Positions 1 through 12,194 of a stretch of DNA of 64,000 nt are shown here, one piece after another. The DNA is taken from positions 70,621 to 134,620 of the forward strand of contig DF239859.1 in NCBI GenBank assembly GCA_000507305.1, written 5' to 3'. The notes beneath the pieces were generated by a model, which was given only the letters and a program-made list of their open reading frames with translations, had not been told where the DNA came from and did not search any database. The first letter of the stretch is position 1; each line of letters opens with the position of its first letter. A program made the translations under genes and the position numbers. The DNA is from Breviolum minutum Mf 1.05b.01. Its lineage: Eukaryota; Sar; Dinophyceae; Suessiales; Symbiodiniaceae.

Positions 1-180
1 CGCAATGTGTAGCCTATATACCGTCCTCTACCATCAAAAGTAATGAGATACCACCGCACTTGGCTTCCAAAAGAAAAGCAGAAGCAACACACATCAACAC
101 ATGTGAACACATGTCCACCTACCTCTCCTACCTCTCGGCCTGTGAACGCTGTGAGTCAGGCTATCCACAAGTGCTGAAGG

Positions 181-876
181 GCTGGGTTGGTGAGGAGAAG
201 GGCTTCGATCCTTTGGGCGTGACTGATGCCCTGCCTGTTTACTGGGTGCGGGAAGCCGAATTGAAGCATGGACGTCTTTGTATGCTCGCTACTGTGGGCT
301 GGATTTCAGGAGTTCAGGGAAGATTGATTGCTTGTTGGTTGGTATATGTTGGTGTTATTATATGGTTATTCCGAATATTCCATGCTATTCCTTACACAGT
401 AGTGATGGCGGGAGATGATTGAACACTTGGAGTACGTTTTTCAAATCCACCATTGATCCTGACACCAGTTTCAGAAGACAATCCAACTTGTTTTGTGATC
501 TGCGTTTCATTGCCCATATGTCTCGAGCATCACAGGAGACCTTGGTTTCCGCTTCCCTGGGGAGAAATTTCAGGCCGTTGCTAACAGCCTAGAGGCTCAT
601 GACAAGATGGTGGAAGCTGGATATATGCTCCCTTTCCTTGGTGCCATTGGCATTTTTGAGCTCTATGCGTTGTGGCTGACCTTCAATGGATGGGAAAAAG
701 CGGTGAATCGCGATGCTGGCGACTTTTTCTTGGGCAAGCAGTTCCTTCCCAAGGAGCCCGAGAAGGAGAAGGATATGCGCCTCAAAGAGCTGGAGAATGG
801 ACGTTTGGCCATGTTCGCCTTTAGCGGCATTGTCACCCAGGCAGTCATCACTGGAAAGACATTTCCTTTCGTGTGA
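181..876 (+). CDS. Chlorophyll a-c binding light-harvesting protein, two exons (5' end missing or unresolved)
   Basis: Encodes a thylakoid antenna protein of the fucoxanthin/peridinin chlorophyll a-c (LHC) family. Exon 1 (about 181-309) carries the first helix signature FDPLG...REAELKHGRL with its chlorophyll-binding Glu and Arg. Exon 2 (536-876) begins DLGFRFPGEKF, includes the middle helix (GYMLPFLGAIGIFELYALW) and the third helix signature LKELENGRLAMFAFSG, and ends TGKTFPFV then TGA at 874-876, the usual family C terminus. The exons join in phase 1 across 310-535. The N-terminal transit region is not clearly visible upstream of 181, so the 5' exon boundary is uncertain. In dinoflagellates such genes are often multicopy or polyprotein repeats; the stop shows this is the last or only unit. 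Nearest downstream gene on the same strand is a channel. Family assignment is very secure; whether the copy is complete is not. Confidence 0.9.
310..535 (+). other. GA-AG intron of the light-harvesting gene
   Basis: The reading frames of the two antenna exons join exactly if bases 310-535 are removed: the intron then starts GA and ends AG. The hexamer CAGGAG is present at both junctions (307-312 and 533-538), so the exact cut is ambiguous within the repeat. Non-GT donors and such boundary repeats are known for dinoflagellate introns. Confidence 0.75.
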
Positions 877-2678
877 TTTCCTGCACGATGTGACAATGTG
901 GCCAGATTTCTGTAGAGTGTGTGACTTTATCAAGTGAGCATAGCAACAGCGCTGCCAATGGTAGCTTGACCTTCCAACCGCGTTTGCTCCAGAAAAGCTG
1001 TCGCAAGCATTTGCTGCAGCTAGTTTAGTAGGCCCGATCTTGCAGAACTTTTGAATTTTCATTTTGCAACTTTCATTTCAGACTTAAAAAGCGTATTCCA
1101 ATATTGAAGTCCGGACACTTCATTGTGGACTTTTCCATGGTCTCAGCCTTTGTCCATGTCAGTCGTGCCGAGTCGTGCCGTCTTTTCCTCTCCAAAGGCT
1201 TCGGAAGCTGCTGACCATGGCCACGACATGCATGAGCATCTTGGCGAGATCCACTTCAGGACACTTCAGAGTTCTGCCATGCATTCTTTCGAAAGTGCAA
1301 CGAACATGGTCATGAGAGTCATGAAAATGGCAATGAACCAATACACCAAGGGACACTATGCTGGTCATTTATCTTTTGCTTTGTGGTGATGATACTTGGC
1401 CGCAAAGATGATTATATTGGTAAATCCTCCATGGTAAATACACTACCTGGTTACAACCGACTAGCAGAGACTGGTGAGATGTATTATGTGATCGATGGTT
1501 GATGGTAGATGGTGTGATGGAGTGTATCTCCAGACTTGAAGGCAAGATCACTTTTGATTGCCCGGAGAAAGAATCTTCCAAAATATTATCCCACCGAGAG
1601 CACCAGCATGTGCCAACCAAAATTATGCGAGATATGAGATATCCTCACATGATTTCTCAATATTTCTCATATCATTCCCTGAAATTGGCTGACGACGGAT
1701 CTGTGAATGTTTGTCATTTTGATCCTTTATCATGTTGTATATTTCTATCCATTGTATCCATCTTTGGGACAGGAAAGCATCGCAGAAACTGAAAAAAAAT
1801 TAGGACAAGGCTCATTGTAGGAAAAGAAGGCATTGGAGGGGGAGGCTGGCGAGGCGAGGTCTCTGACTTGGACAGGACAATCTGGGCCATGCTGCTGGTT
1901 GACCTAGTGCAACCGTGCCTGGGTCAAAGCGTGCCGGGAGTTGGCGCTTACATTTCAAGAGCAAATCTGTACCATCATGACGTCGCGCGTCAGACCCAGT
2001 CACTCACAAATATTCACAATATAGGAAATTTATTATGAAATATTTACTGTAGCAATATCTTTTCTGCCAACCGTCATTTTTGACTCATGTTTTTGTAAAG
2101 TTTTTAAAATATCGGCACCACACCAAGGTTGATCTTGAGACTGCACGCAGAGCAAGGGGCCTTTGGAGATTGTGAAACTCGTCTTGATGGTAGAATCATT
2201 TTCGGAACTAGCCCCAAAGGATCCTTCAAGCAACTACCACCTATCAAGGGTCAAAGCAGATGGCACAACTCAGGGATGCTGGTGTAAAAAACCAATGCAC
2301 AACGTCCGTGTCTTCGAACATGTGACGTCAAGGAACAGTGCCTTCGAGCTGCAGGATCTGTGCAGAGCTCAGGGATTGCCGATTCCAAGCGGCCCTTGAC
2401 TTGCTGATTCTCCATAATCTCCATACTTCACAACGTTTTTATACATCTCTGTCTCCTGAAATGATATTTTAATGGTTGTCTCGAGTCTTCCCTTCCTGAT
2501 GCTTGATATGTTTGGATTGATGCAGAGTGCAGCGTGTGTCTTTTGTCTACCAGTCCTTGTATAGCAGCATTATGCAATATGATTGTTGGCACATGGCACC
2601 AACAGATATATAAGGCTGATAAGGATGATAAGGAAATAAGGCTGACCAAAATTGACACTTTTTAGTGGCTTTTTTGAG
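877..2678. other. No recognisable gene between antenna gene and channel gene A
   Basis: Several short open frames lie here, none with a recognisable motif. The S1-S5 exons that should precede the channel gene A pore exon were looked for on the + strand and not found. A short GATAAGG-rich tract occurs near 2618-2645. Confidence 0.5.
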
Positions 2679-3031
2679 GTAATGGATGCCAACCTACTTC
2701 TATTCAAGCATCTTGGCCGCGGTTGCAACATGGGTCATAACACTGGAAGTTGTCACCTGGCCGCCCGTCCCAGGACAGTGATTGCGGGTGATGGCTGGGG
2801 CACCATTGCTGTGCCCGTCATTGAGGCCCATTGGGGAAATATATGAGGATGGTTCTGATGCCGATGCCCCCTTTGGGCCTCATGTCCATGCTCACAGGCA
2901 TCAAACATGTTGAATCATGTTGAATGTTCGGAAGCCACTCATGACTCGTCCAAATCAAAGCTTGTCGCATCTAGGCCTATCCGGCTACGGCCGTGATTTT
3001 CGTCGGGTCATTGCTAACTCTGGTCTTTGGA
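2679..3031 (+). CDS. Voltage-gated cation channel gene A: pore-loop and first S6 exons
   Basis: Three short exons code for the pore region of a six-helix voltage-gated cation channel. Exon 2679-2707 reads VMDANLLLFK; exon 2774-2825 reads TVIAGDGWGTIAVPVIE, the pore loop with the filter-like GDGWG; exon 2975-3031 reads AYPATAVIFVGSLLTLVFG, the first half of S6. Phases agree across introns 2708-2773 (66 bp, GC-AG), 2826-2974 (GC-AG) and 3032-7651 (GC-AG). The same three exons, with the same lengths (29, 52 and 57 bases), recur in gene B at 33960-35128. The acidic filter residue in a T-x-A-G-D-x-W-G frame resembles Cav/Nav-type P loops. Voltage-sensor exons were not found upstream, so this copy may be 5'-truncated or very intron-rich. 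Confidence 0.85.
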
Positions 3032-3477
3032 GCACCTCAACGACAGCAAATGGTCAAGCTTCTGTGGCCGTAGGAGGTTACATATAGTTTCTTTTTTACA
3101 TTGCTTCACGCCGCTTTATGATGCTGATTGATTAAATCATGCCTCCTCATGGTTTTCTCATCCCCATTGTTCGGATCCGTTCGCACTCCTTTCGTGCTGT
3201 TTATCTTTACCCCATGGAATTTCCTCTAGAAAATTGTACCACCTAGATGGTCAAAACAACAATCTCTTGATTTTTAACACAGGATTTCTTGCTTCTTGGG
3301 AATGTCAGAAGCATACCAAGGTTGGGCCCGACGTTTTTATGGAGAACCTATAGTGAATTTGTTGCTTCTTTGTTGTATGTGGGAATGGTTGGGCCTTTCA
3401 ACTCTTTAGAGAGTGAACTGAGTGAACCCCTCTGATTTTCTACATGTGAGAGATATGTCTTAGTCTTTTAAACAGTT

Positions 3478-3675
3478 TAGCGCCAACCCGGACATTCGCC
3501 CATGGAGCAAAACCAGGTTGCCAGGACGCAGCCAGATGGCTCAGGGTTTTTGGGTTTGAGGGTTTTATGGTTTAGGGTAGGGTTTATCAGAGCCTAACAT
3601 ACGAGCGGTGGCACAAAAGCCCGCGCAAGTGCGGCACGGGCAAACCTGCAGGTTGCAGCGAACAGTTTTCTTGCA
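3478..3675 (+). repeat. Dispersed repeat containing degenerate TTTAGGG tract, copy 1
   Basis: A unit of about 200 bp with a core of imperfect TTTAGGG-like repeats (about 3541-3590) between unique flanks: a left flank starting TAGCGCCAACCC and a right flank with CCTAAC...GGCACAAAAG and TGCGGCAC. The whole arrangement recurs in inverse orientation at about 43361-43578, so it is a dispersed element, not a telomere end. Confidence 0.75.
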
Positions 3676-4114
3676 CGTTTGTGCTGCAGGTTCTTGTGTT
3701 AGCCGCTGCTTTGTGTTGGCTTCAGTTCTCCAACACAAAGGGCCGATCGAATTGTAACCTCACCCTTTTCGGAGGAAAGTTTCTTCGCTGTTCGCTTGGG
3801 AGCGACGCTTTGTGAAACTACTTCTACCTGTGATTGGCCCTTGCTGGGCTTAGAGGCATGTAGCAATCTGTAACTGACTGTAGAGGATGGGGTGATAGAG
3901 GGTGGGTGCACCTGTGGCAGGAGCTTTCAGAGAAGAAAGGTGCCCATGCTGAAGTTGGTGGACTGCATGGTCACCTCCAGTCAACAAAGTTGCGGTTGGA
4001 GAATCCTGTGCAAACTTGGGAAAAAGGGCAGAGGACGCTTTTGCAAATGTAAAGGTTATCGTGGTGCATTGTTCCCGAAAGCGTTGCGCAAGGGTTCTTT
4101 CAAAGAACGTGTTC

Positions 4115-4207
4115 ATAGCTGACCACCAACCCTTGACCACAGCAAGATGATGTTTATAGCTGACCACCAGCCCCTGACCACAGCAAGATGATGTTGATAG
4201 CTGACAC
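4115..4207. repeat. 41 bp tandem repeat, two units plus a partial third
   Basis: Units begin ATAGCTGACCACCA at 4115 and 4156, with the third start at 4197; the period is 41 bases and the two full units differ at a few positions. Confidence 0.85.
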
Positions 4208-4630
4208 CTATAAGCTCCAACATGGATGGGCGAAACACTTTGGATTCGAACGAGCCCAAACAGTGGGGCTGATGACCCTCAGGCCATCCCAACGGCATCC
4301 AAAGACCATGTCACCAAGGATGAACACAAGACTTTCACGGCTCTGCACGCATGCTTGAAATGTGTTTCCAGTCAAGAAAATGAATGAATGGGGGTTGCAA
4401 TCGTTCTGGGCTGAGAAAAAAGGCGAGCTTTTTTGAAACAAAGCCGGGAAGAATTCATCGAAGCCCCGGTACCCAACCATGGCAAGAGTCGAACGTTTTG
4501 AAAGCCAGGAATAACGTAGCAAAAACTGAAACACGGTGGCCATAAGCGTCAGCTTAATCAAAAAGCTCTCATGGTCTTCGGGCCCCGGCAAAGGAGTGCG
4601 AAGCATCCGAATTGAAGAAGCGCTCGCCAT
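4208..4630 (-). CDS. Hypothetical 140-residue open frame on the minus strand
   Basis: An uninterrupted minus-strand frame starting ATG at 4630 inside the long intron of channel gene A. The product is unrecognised. It has a Ser/Pro-containing N terminus, a hydrophobic stretch around residues 28-40 and a Phe-rich middle (FDEFFPALF). It lies beside the 41 bp tandem repeat and upstream of the helicase relic, which is on the same strand, so it could be part of one degraded repetitive element. It could equally be a chance frame. Confidence 0.2.
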   Translation of the reverse strand: MASASSIRMLRTPLPGPEDHESFLIKLTLMATVFQFLLRYSWLSKRSTLAMVGYRGFDEFFPALFQKSSPFFSAQNDCNPHSFIFLTGNTFQACVQSRESLVFILGDMVFGCRWDGLRVISPTVWARSNPKCFAHPCWSL

Positions 4631-5434
4631 TTATTGTCTATCTTCTTTGTACTTCACGAAACGAGCCCCACCACTACCTCGGCTTCCACGACTCCATTAA
4701 TCTAGCTGGACAGGGAGGCGGGCAAAAACTTCGGCCCAGCAAACCACTTTCCGCTCAGTGGTGCTGCTGTTCAGGTTGCTGAAGTTCAGCTCACCCCTGC
4801 TGAGGTTGCAGCACCAAGATCAGACAACCCACAGTCAAGGGTGCTTGACCCCACCGGTGCTACCAGAACTTCTTCTCAACCTTGTGGAGCTCAAGCGACC
4901 AAAGAATTCTGGCATGTGCACCCGGGATTTTCATCATTACCTGTCGGCTTTGGCTACTGTAGTATTACGGAAATCAGTGGAACATGGGGGACGTGCCTAC
5001 GAACAATTTCAGGGGCAGGGCATGGCGGGCCTATAGACTTACAACCCCCAACGCAGAAACGTGGTGGCAGGTGTTTTGCTTAAAGCGGTTCTGGGCCTTG
5101 TGTTGATTGCGCAAAGTTTCCTGTGAATCATTGGCAATGGAGGAATGCCTGCTGCAGCAACGATTTGTTAAGGTTATACCACTGGTGTTCAAAGCCCACG
5201 GCTCTGTTTCAAATTCCTAATTTTGTTCATTGGACGGGTAAATAAATTTGGCATAGTTTGGCCAGGCTACATGATGATTTGGCCAGTTTTCAATAGGCCC
5301 AAAACTGAGGTGATCCACGGATGGTGCCCCCAAAGAGAAAGAGGGGGGCCTTGAGCTCCGAAGAAAAAACATATTTTCAAGTTTTTTATTTTATGAAAAG
5401 TGACGTTGGGTCCCTCGCGTTGTTGGATAGAAAT

Positions 5435-6380
5435 TTACCGCATGGTGAAGAGAGGGCCTTTGAAATGCTCTTCATCATCAGTGACGTCCAGCGGCGGCTC
5501 ATCTACCAGCATAAGTCGCATCAGTCGTAGTGTGGCTTGGAAGAGTCTACCTCGGTCCTGTGGCGGCAGTGGGCAGAATGTATCGTCCGATTGTACTCCA
5601 CATCCAAGACACAGCCTTTCTGCTGGCATTTGGCTGAAGATTCCAAACTCTTCCACGCTCCGAGTCTCTCCTAAGTAATAAAGTCCCTGGATTTGCAACC
5701 AAGCCTGATAAGTTTCATTAAATCCATGTAGGAAGAGAAAGTCCAATGATATGTTCCGCGAATGCTTGTGACGCAACATTCTCTTTAGTGAGAATCATAA
5801 TCTTCAGGGAAGGATCGACAGTGATCAGCCCTGAGATAATTGCAGCTGCAGCCCGGGTTTTGCCAGCACCAAAAACACCGCTAATTGGGCAATCAGTTTT
5901 GGCTTCAAGTAATGACAAAAGGAGAGCGGACAAGGTTGCTAGGAAGTGGCCGTCTCTGTTATGTACTAGTGGCAGTTGGGTCCCTTGATGGTTTATGTTT
6001 AAATTGTTTTGGGTCAATTGGTCTTAGGGACCTACCATTTATGTTTGAGGATCAGTGGATTAGTTTTTTTTGTATGTTGGATGATTACTTTTTATTCTCA
6101 ATAGGCACCTGCCGTATTCTTCACGGCCGCGGACCTTGACAAACTTCATTGACAACATCTCAGGTGCAGCCTGAAGCAGCTCCTTCCACTGCTTTCCCTT
6201 CCCCTCTTTCAAGCGCAAGACATGCTTGTCGTCCAGCAATGGGTTCTTTGGAAATGCTGCATCATGGGTTTGCAACAACTTGTCCAGTTGCTGCCTGATC
6301 AACTGGGCACCCTCCTTGCTTCGCCGGAAGTTTCCTGGAATTGCCTCGAATTTAAGAGGCCAAAAAAACACAGGTCCCAA
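5435..6380 (-). pseudogene. Relic of a P-loop helicase/NTPase, minus strand
   Basis: Three minus-strand frames in order look like fragments of one protein: 6380-6060 (charged, with RLKEGKGKQWKELL), 6017-5718 with a clear Walker A motif GVFGAGKTR followed by a strand-like KIMILTKENV and ASQAFAEHI, and 5779-5435. The Walker A plus the LTKEN/T-N-like segment resembles motifs I and Ia of superfamily 1 helicases of the UPF1 kind. The pieces are in different frames and separated by stops, and the whole lies antisense inside the intron of channel gene A, so it is most likely a decayed copy of a repetitive or retroposed gene. Other helicase motifs (DExx, VI) were not identified. Confidence 0.5.
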
Positions 6381-6540
6381 CCTTGCTTACTTCAACTTCA
6401 CCAGTCACTTGGCTTCCCTCAAGTTGCATCTCTAAAAATCAAAAGTAGTGACTCCGAACCAGCGTTCTATTTCATCCATAGTTGGAAATGTTGGAACAAG
6501 AGATTTCCGGCTTCTTGAGCAAAAGAAACTAAGAATCTAG

Positions 6541-6959
6541 ATGTACCCAACATGATCAAAAGCAACGCCCGACACCATGTTGGATCCTCTGGATTTATTC
6601 ACATGGGTCTTGAAGTTTTCATGAACGAAGCCAGTCACTAGTCTGTGATATCAACGTGATTACACAAAACAAAAGGCCAGCACTTGGCGCCGAGGATTCT
6701 ATTCAGGTGAACTTATGATGATGTTGAAATAAACGCCTCACAATCTAGTTGGTATAGAAACGAACATTTTCACATGAAATTCACGGCTTCCACGTTATTG
6801 AGTCGAAAGAGCAAACATATTCTAGTACCAATCGAACTACTGGCTTGATATATCATATATACTTGCTTGTCCCCCACCGAAAGATATCATAGCATAGATA
6901 GGTACCCAACATTATCGAAAGGAGCACTTGACACCATGTTGGACCCTCTAGATTTACTC
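6541..6959. repeat. Duplicated ~60 bp segment 360 bp apart
   Basis: 6541-6600 and 6900-6959 share TACCCAACAT, GACACCATGTTGGA and CCTCT-GATTTA in the same order and spacing. Both lie in the long intron of channel gene A. The function is unknown. Confidence 0.7.
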
Positions 6960-7651
6960 ATCCTGCATGTGCTTGAAAAGGTTGAGGCACGGCTTGTCAG
7001 CACCTTTCAACATGCTCTCTGTCACATTTATGGGGTCCTCTTTTAACTTCTTTGCATATGGCGGACTGGCTTCAGCACCTCCATCTTTATCTTGCGAGTC
7101 TTCATCTTATGAGTGTTTCAAAAAGATCAGGAATATTATTTCCTCTCTTCTCGAAAGATTTCCCAATCTGACCACCAAACAAAAAACAATCGAGGGGCCC
7201 ATCATCGCGAAAGAAATGCGATAACAAAGTCTTGGAATCTTGGACTTCCTACACAACACCAGCAAGACCTTCAGGCTTCCATCCCCAAAGACTTGCAGTG
7301 AAGCCACTTCCTTTTCCAGCACCACCTGTCGATTTGCCATGGGCGCAAGGATTGTTTTGACCTTGGGTTCCAAAATTTTCTCGTTAGCATCATCTTGGCC
7401 ATTGGTGTTTACCCAGCTTGGCTCCCCAAGAATTGTTCAAAAAAATAAATCCCATCTCATTTTGAACAAAGGGGTTGGGTCCGGCGTGGTGTGAATTTTT
7501 ATTTTCAGATTTAGGGCTTGGGTCTAAGGTTTTATTTTGTAAATAGGGGTTGGGTACTATGTGATTATTTTTTTGGCGATCTTGGGTGCTTCTATTTTAT
7601 TTTATTTTTTTAGGCCTTAACCCTTCCTCGGTACACCAGCCGGGGATTAAG

Positions 7652-10090
7652 GTGCTCAACCTCATCGTGGCCGTTGTTGTAGACACTTTCGCAGAAGCAC
7701 GGGAACGAGATGTTCTAAACTTGGCGGAGGTGTGATGCCATTGTTTGCCAAAAAATATCTTGTCGTTTCAACCGTTGACTAGTGTTCAGCCCATAGCATG
7801 TTATGAGGGGTTGCAATGGATTACGTGGGCACTGTGCATTGGGTTCGTGCATCTCCGTTGCAGGAAATGGAAACAGACATCGAAATGGACAAAAAATTTC
7901 TTCAGAGACTTGGCGGGAATAATGTTGGTTCCACTGTTTGCCTCAAGCGAAACGTGGTTGAAGTAGGAGAGAATGTTTTTCGGAAACTCGTATAAAAAAT
8001 GTCATGATCGCCTTTTTTTTTTGAACCGTTCGAGTTTGCCTACCAAAAACCGAATATGTTCAACATTTTTCTGTGGTGTCTGGATTTCCTGATCAGACAG
8101 CTAAGGAAAATTTTTGACCGAGTGGATGAGGATGGAAGCAACTTGGCACAGATTCTGTTTCGGAGTTTCTTTAAGAGGCGAGTTCTTGTCAATTTCATGA
8201 TTTTCGTGGTTCACCAGCTTCGATCTTCATCATGACGGCTGGAGAAACAAAAACGCAAAAAAAACACCTCGAAAGTGACTGTTCCGTGGAATTTCCCATT
8301 GCAAATCACATTGTTCAACGGCTGGATCAAAAATTTCAGAGCGGAGGTGGTGAGTTGACTTTGGATGAGCTGATGGAGGGTGCTAGAAAGGACGGGCGTG
8401 ATGTTGTCTTAAAACTGCTGCAAACCCGGCATTGGGCTGGCTACATGCTGGTGCATGCACTTCGTGTATTTTCATGAATTTGTTTTGTATGTTTATTTCA
8501 TTTGGCTACGTCATGTCATTCCAAATTCAACTTTAACATGAAACCAACAAGCGCCTTTGTTACAATTGAAGATCTTCCCCAATTCACAGTGAGTCAAAAG
8601 CCAAGACGAAGAATAACCAGTGTCGCGCGTGTTGCGACTCGCTTCTTTTTCACTGTCGTGATAAGTATCACTGCATTCCATTGAGGATCCAGAGTTCCAG
8701 AGTCGCTTGCGGGTGATGGACATTGATGAGGTTTGCAAACGGGGTGTGCACCGGGTGACGGAGAACGAAGTAGGATTGGTCCAGCCAAATGTCAGATTCG
8801 GATTGGCTCACAGGGACAGGCACGGAAAAAACGGAGAACGAAAAAAAACGCGGTTGAAAATCATTAGAGAAAATATTAGAATATAGATCTATCGAAATGA
8901 TTGTTGAAGGATTTTTTCAATTGAGGACTGAGACTAAGACTTAAGACAAAAAGACTCAAAGGCTCCAAAGTCAAAACGGGAAAGAGGAGCCATTAAGCAG
9001 ATTGAAACCGATCAATGTCAATGAGCCAGGAGTATGACGTAATCGAGGTAACAGGTAACGCTTGGCGGAATGCTCACAATTCTTAGGGAAGAATTTCAAG
9101 TTATTCAAGCACCCACGACTGCGGAACTTCACAAACGGAAACTTGAGGCAGATCTTCAACAGCTCTTTTGGATGATTGATGCAGATGGTATCTGGGCAGA
9201 AAATGAACTGTTTCAGCTCATACCAATCCGCTTTCAACCCCAAGAGTCTATGACAAGTCGTAGTCTCATAGTTCAGCAGATTAATTCAATTCATTTTGAG
9301 CTTTCTGATTTTGATGTTCAGATTTCAGTTTCTATGAATTTCTTAGTTCTTAAGAGATCGCGGTACTTTCACATATTTCGCCACGTTTTGGTAACAAGAT
9401 CCTAGGCGAAGTAACATTCATTCAAGAACTGATATGGAAGTGTACCAAGGCAAAAACAGAACTGATATAGAGTACTATATGGCATTGTTGCCTGCTACAT
9501 GTTTGTTGACGTATCCGCAATTCTCAAAGCTATCCCTTTTTAGATTTTCACAGTATCTCAGTCCTAGGCTCTGGCACTGTGGAGAAGGACGAATTCATCC
9601 AACCATTGAGTCGATGGGTCCATGAGTCCAAGATCCTCGGCTCTCTCCGTTCCCAAATCTGTTGATGCTATAGGCTTTATATGTATATAATGTATATATT
9701 TATATATACAGGTATCACTGGTATCACTTGGTTTACCGAAAGGTGAACATTGAATTGGTCCTTGATGGAGACCAGCAAAACGTTGACAGGTTTCGATCAA
9801 GCAGGCATATCTGGATCATCTAGTCACATTCCGTTTTATATCAGTTCTCTTTTCTTCAGATTAGAATGTTTGATCTGATTGCAGTCGGTCTTGGCGGAAG
9901 AATGCCTGGACTGTTGAGAACATAATCCCTGCTTTTACAGTTCGGGCTTGGAACAAGTCACTTTCCTGGGTGCGGGAGCCTGTTTCTTCGTTTAAGGACT
10001 GCTCCACGTTTCATCAAGTACAACCTTATGCGATCACTCCATGAGCAAGAGCAGCGCCATGGCCGCATTGGTGGCATGCTGATGCTGTGA
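7652..10090 (+). CDS. Voltage-gated cation channel gene A: S6 and C-terminal double EF-hand exons
   Basis: Continues gene A. Exons: 7652-7729 (VLNLIVAVVVDTFAEARERD, end of S6); 7864-about 7914 (EMETDIEMDKKFLQRLG); about 8106-8137 plus 8347-8390, joined to give EF-hand 1 loop DEDGSGELTLDE; 8686-8730 (DPEFQSRLRVMDIDE); 9148-9187 plus 9568-9631, giving EF-hand 2 loop DADGSGTVEKDE then FIQPLSRWVHESK; 9997-10090, TAPRFIKYNLMRSL to a TGA at 10088. Both loops have canonical Ca2+-ligand residues at positions 1, 3, 5 and 12, so this channel's cytoplasmic tail probably senses calcium. Donors are GT (7730, 8731, 9188), GC (8138) and GA (8391, 9632); all acceptors are AG|G. The boundary after 7914 is unresolved. 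Every exon has a same-length partner in gene B. Lipid, ion selectivity and repeat number of the channel cannot be told from this. Confidence 0.85.
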
Positions 10091-12194
10091 AATACCTCGG
10101 GGGCCATCATGGACGATTGGTTTCTGTTCTGTTATGATCTGAGATTAGCAAACATCGCCGGACTTGTTGCTCTTATTATTTATGTAGATGTACGCCACTA
10201 TGTAATGTGTTACATGTTTAGCGGGCCATCAGTCCATTGCAGACTGCTCAGCAGTTTGTTCTTTCCCCATATTTCCCGCTATTTGTTGGGATACGTGTGC
10301 GAAGTGTGAAGCTGCGTTTGTCTTGTGAGTGTCACTATGCCGACCTACTTGAGGATGAGGGAAATGAATCAGCTGAGATTTGTACCTTGGACAAGTCGAG
10401 AGAGAAGAGGGGATTGAGTGTGCATTTTGTACGTGGAAGAGACGTGGAAAATGCAATGCCCGAAACGCTGGAGGGGTTTCCGAAGATTTTCGCAGGGGCA
10501 AGTAAGTAGCCTATGTGCCGTTTGAAGCACTGAAGCACACGATTCCACCCAGGCAACATGAAGAGTGAAAGCAACTATAGGTGTTCAAAATTCAGCAATC
10601 TTCCATTGCCCCACGGTAATTGTGCCAGAGAAAAACGGAAAGACTATAAGACTTCATTCGCCTTCATTTGCATCTATGCCTTGAAGTGTTTATCTTCTTT
10701 CCCAGGACCAGCTGAATGGACATTTGCAGAGGTCTCTTGGCAATTTTTTTGGCAACTTGCCAGCTCATCATGTCTGCAGAGTGACATATGCTTATGTTTG
10801 TTGCTGTTGGCGCTCCTTGGACGTCACCGCACATCTTGCTGTATTATGGTATCGGCTATGATTGCCATATGATTGCCACATAAACTCATAAAACCTCTGT
10901 GACCGTCGAGTCTTGGAGAGCAAACCAGTCGTACCGTGATACTGCCGGCAGTGCGCCTTTTGCCGAGGATTGCTGTGGGCTTAGGAGTGCCTTTAGAAAG
11001 AGCCAGTTTCAGGCTTGGAGAAATTCTAGGACTTTTTGAAGGTCAGTTATACAAGTGATTCAAAAATCTTTTGCAAACCAACGACACCTTGGTTGGCATC
11101 CCCAACGTTCCCCTTGGAGGCCATCAAAGCCCGTCAAGCGTTCCTTGATTCCTGGCATTGGCGAAAATGACCAGGCCTCCACTCTGTTGGATCAGCAATA
11201 TCAGCAAGAACTAAAAGGAACTAAATTGACTAGAACGACTAGAGCCAGTAGGATTTTGCTGATCACTAGATTTTGTGAAATTGTTTTCACATCCACTTGG
11301 TGACATTTGGTTTCATTTTGCATTCGTTTTGATGTAGCAACATGGATCCGGTCGCTCAGGTGGACCCTAAGGAGAAGGGAAAGCATGGGACAGGCAGGAA
11401 AATCGACAGATCGACGGGACGCGACGGAACGCGACTTTTCCGAAAAGGATGGACATCGTGACATCAACAGTGGAAGTTCAGTTTCATCAGAGCCAGGTGT
11501 AGCATCGGATCGATTGGATCGATTGGATCTTCCTGAGAAGGCCTTTGCAGCTGGCGATGCCTTCATGCTTTTTCAGCCACCGTGCTTCGATCATTGGCCA
11601 ACTTTGGTCCTCTGAGACATCGAACTCGAACTTATTCCGCTTGATTACCAGATCAAGACTCTCAAGGATAAGGGTCAGACTTGGTAAGTCAGACGCAGAT
11701 AGTCACTAGTCCTTCTTTCTCAAGACAATGCAACAGGGTGTACTTGTGTAACATTACATGACTTGTATATAGAATCTTCGAACATATCACAACATTCTTC
11801 ACCTTGTTGCAACCTTGGGCATTGTCACCTTGCGTAGATTTGCTATGCAACTGATGCTCCGTGCTCCCTGGAGGCCGGCGAATCTATTACCTCCTCAGCC
11901 TCTACACAAGACTTAGAAAAGGCGAGGAACCAACGACAGATGGACAGCATTGCACAGCGATGGGCTCAGCCACGATACATGTCACAAGTTATAAGTGGGA
12001 AGGAATGTCAGACATATGAACCTCCAAGATTGACGAATCTCCTCTTCAGTTTCAATGTTCATGTTCCATGATGTTCCATGTCAATTTTACGGGGCAGATA
12101 GTTATTCATCACTACAATTCAATAGGTTGAGATTTTCATGACAGTTATTCCGGACATATGCACTGTACACATGCTGTTTTTATCTCATTGGGCC
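10091..12194. other. Non-coding or unresolved stretch downstream of channel gene A
   Basis: No recognisable domain. A possible coding patch lies near 11334-11560 (two overlapping charged frames rich in Ser, Asp and Arg), but neither frame can be preferred. No motif of the channel family recurs here. Confidence 0.4.
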
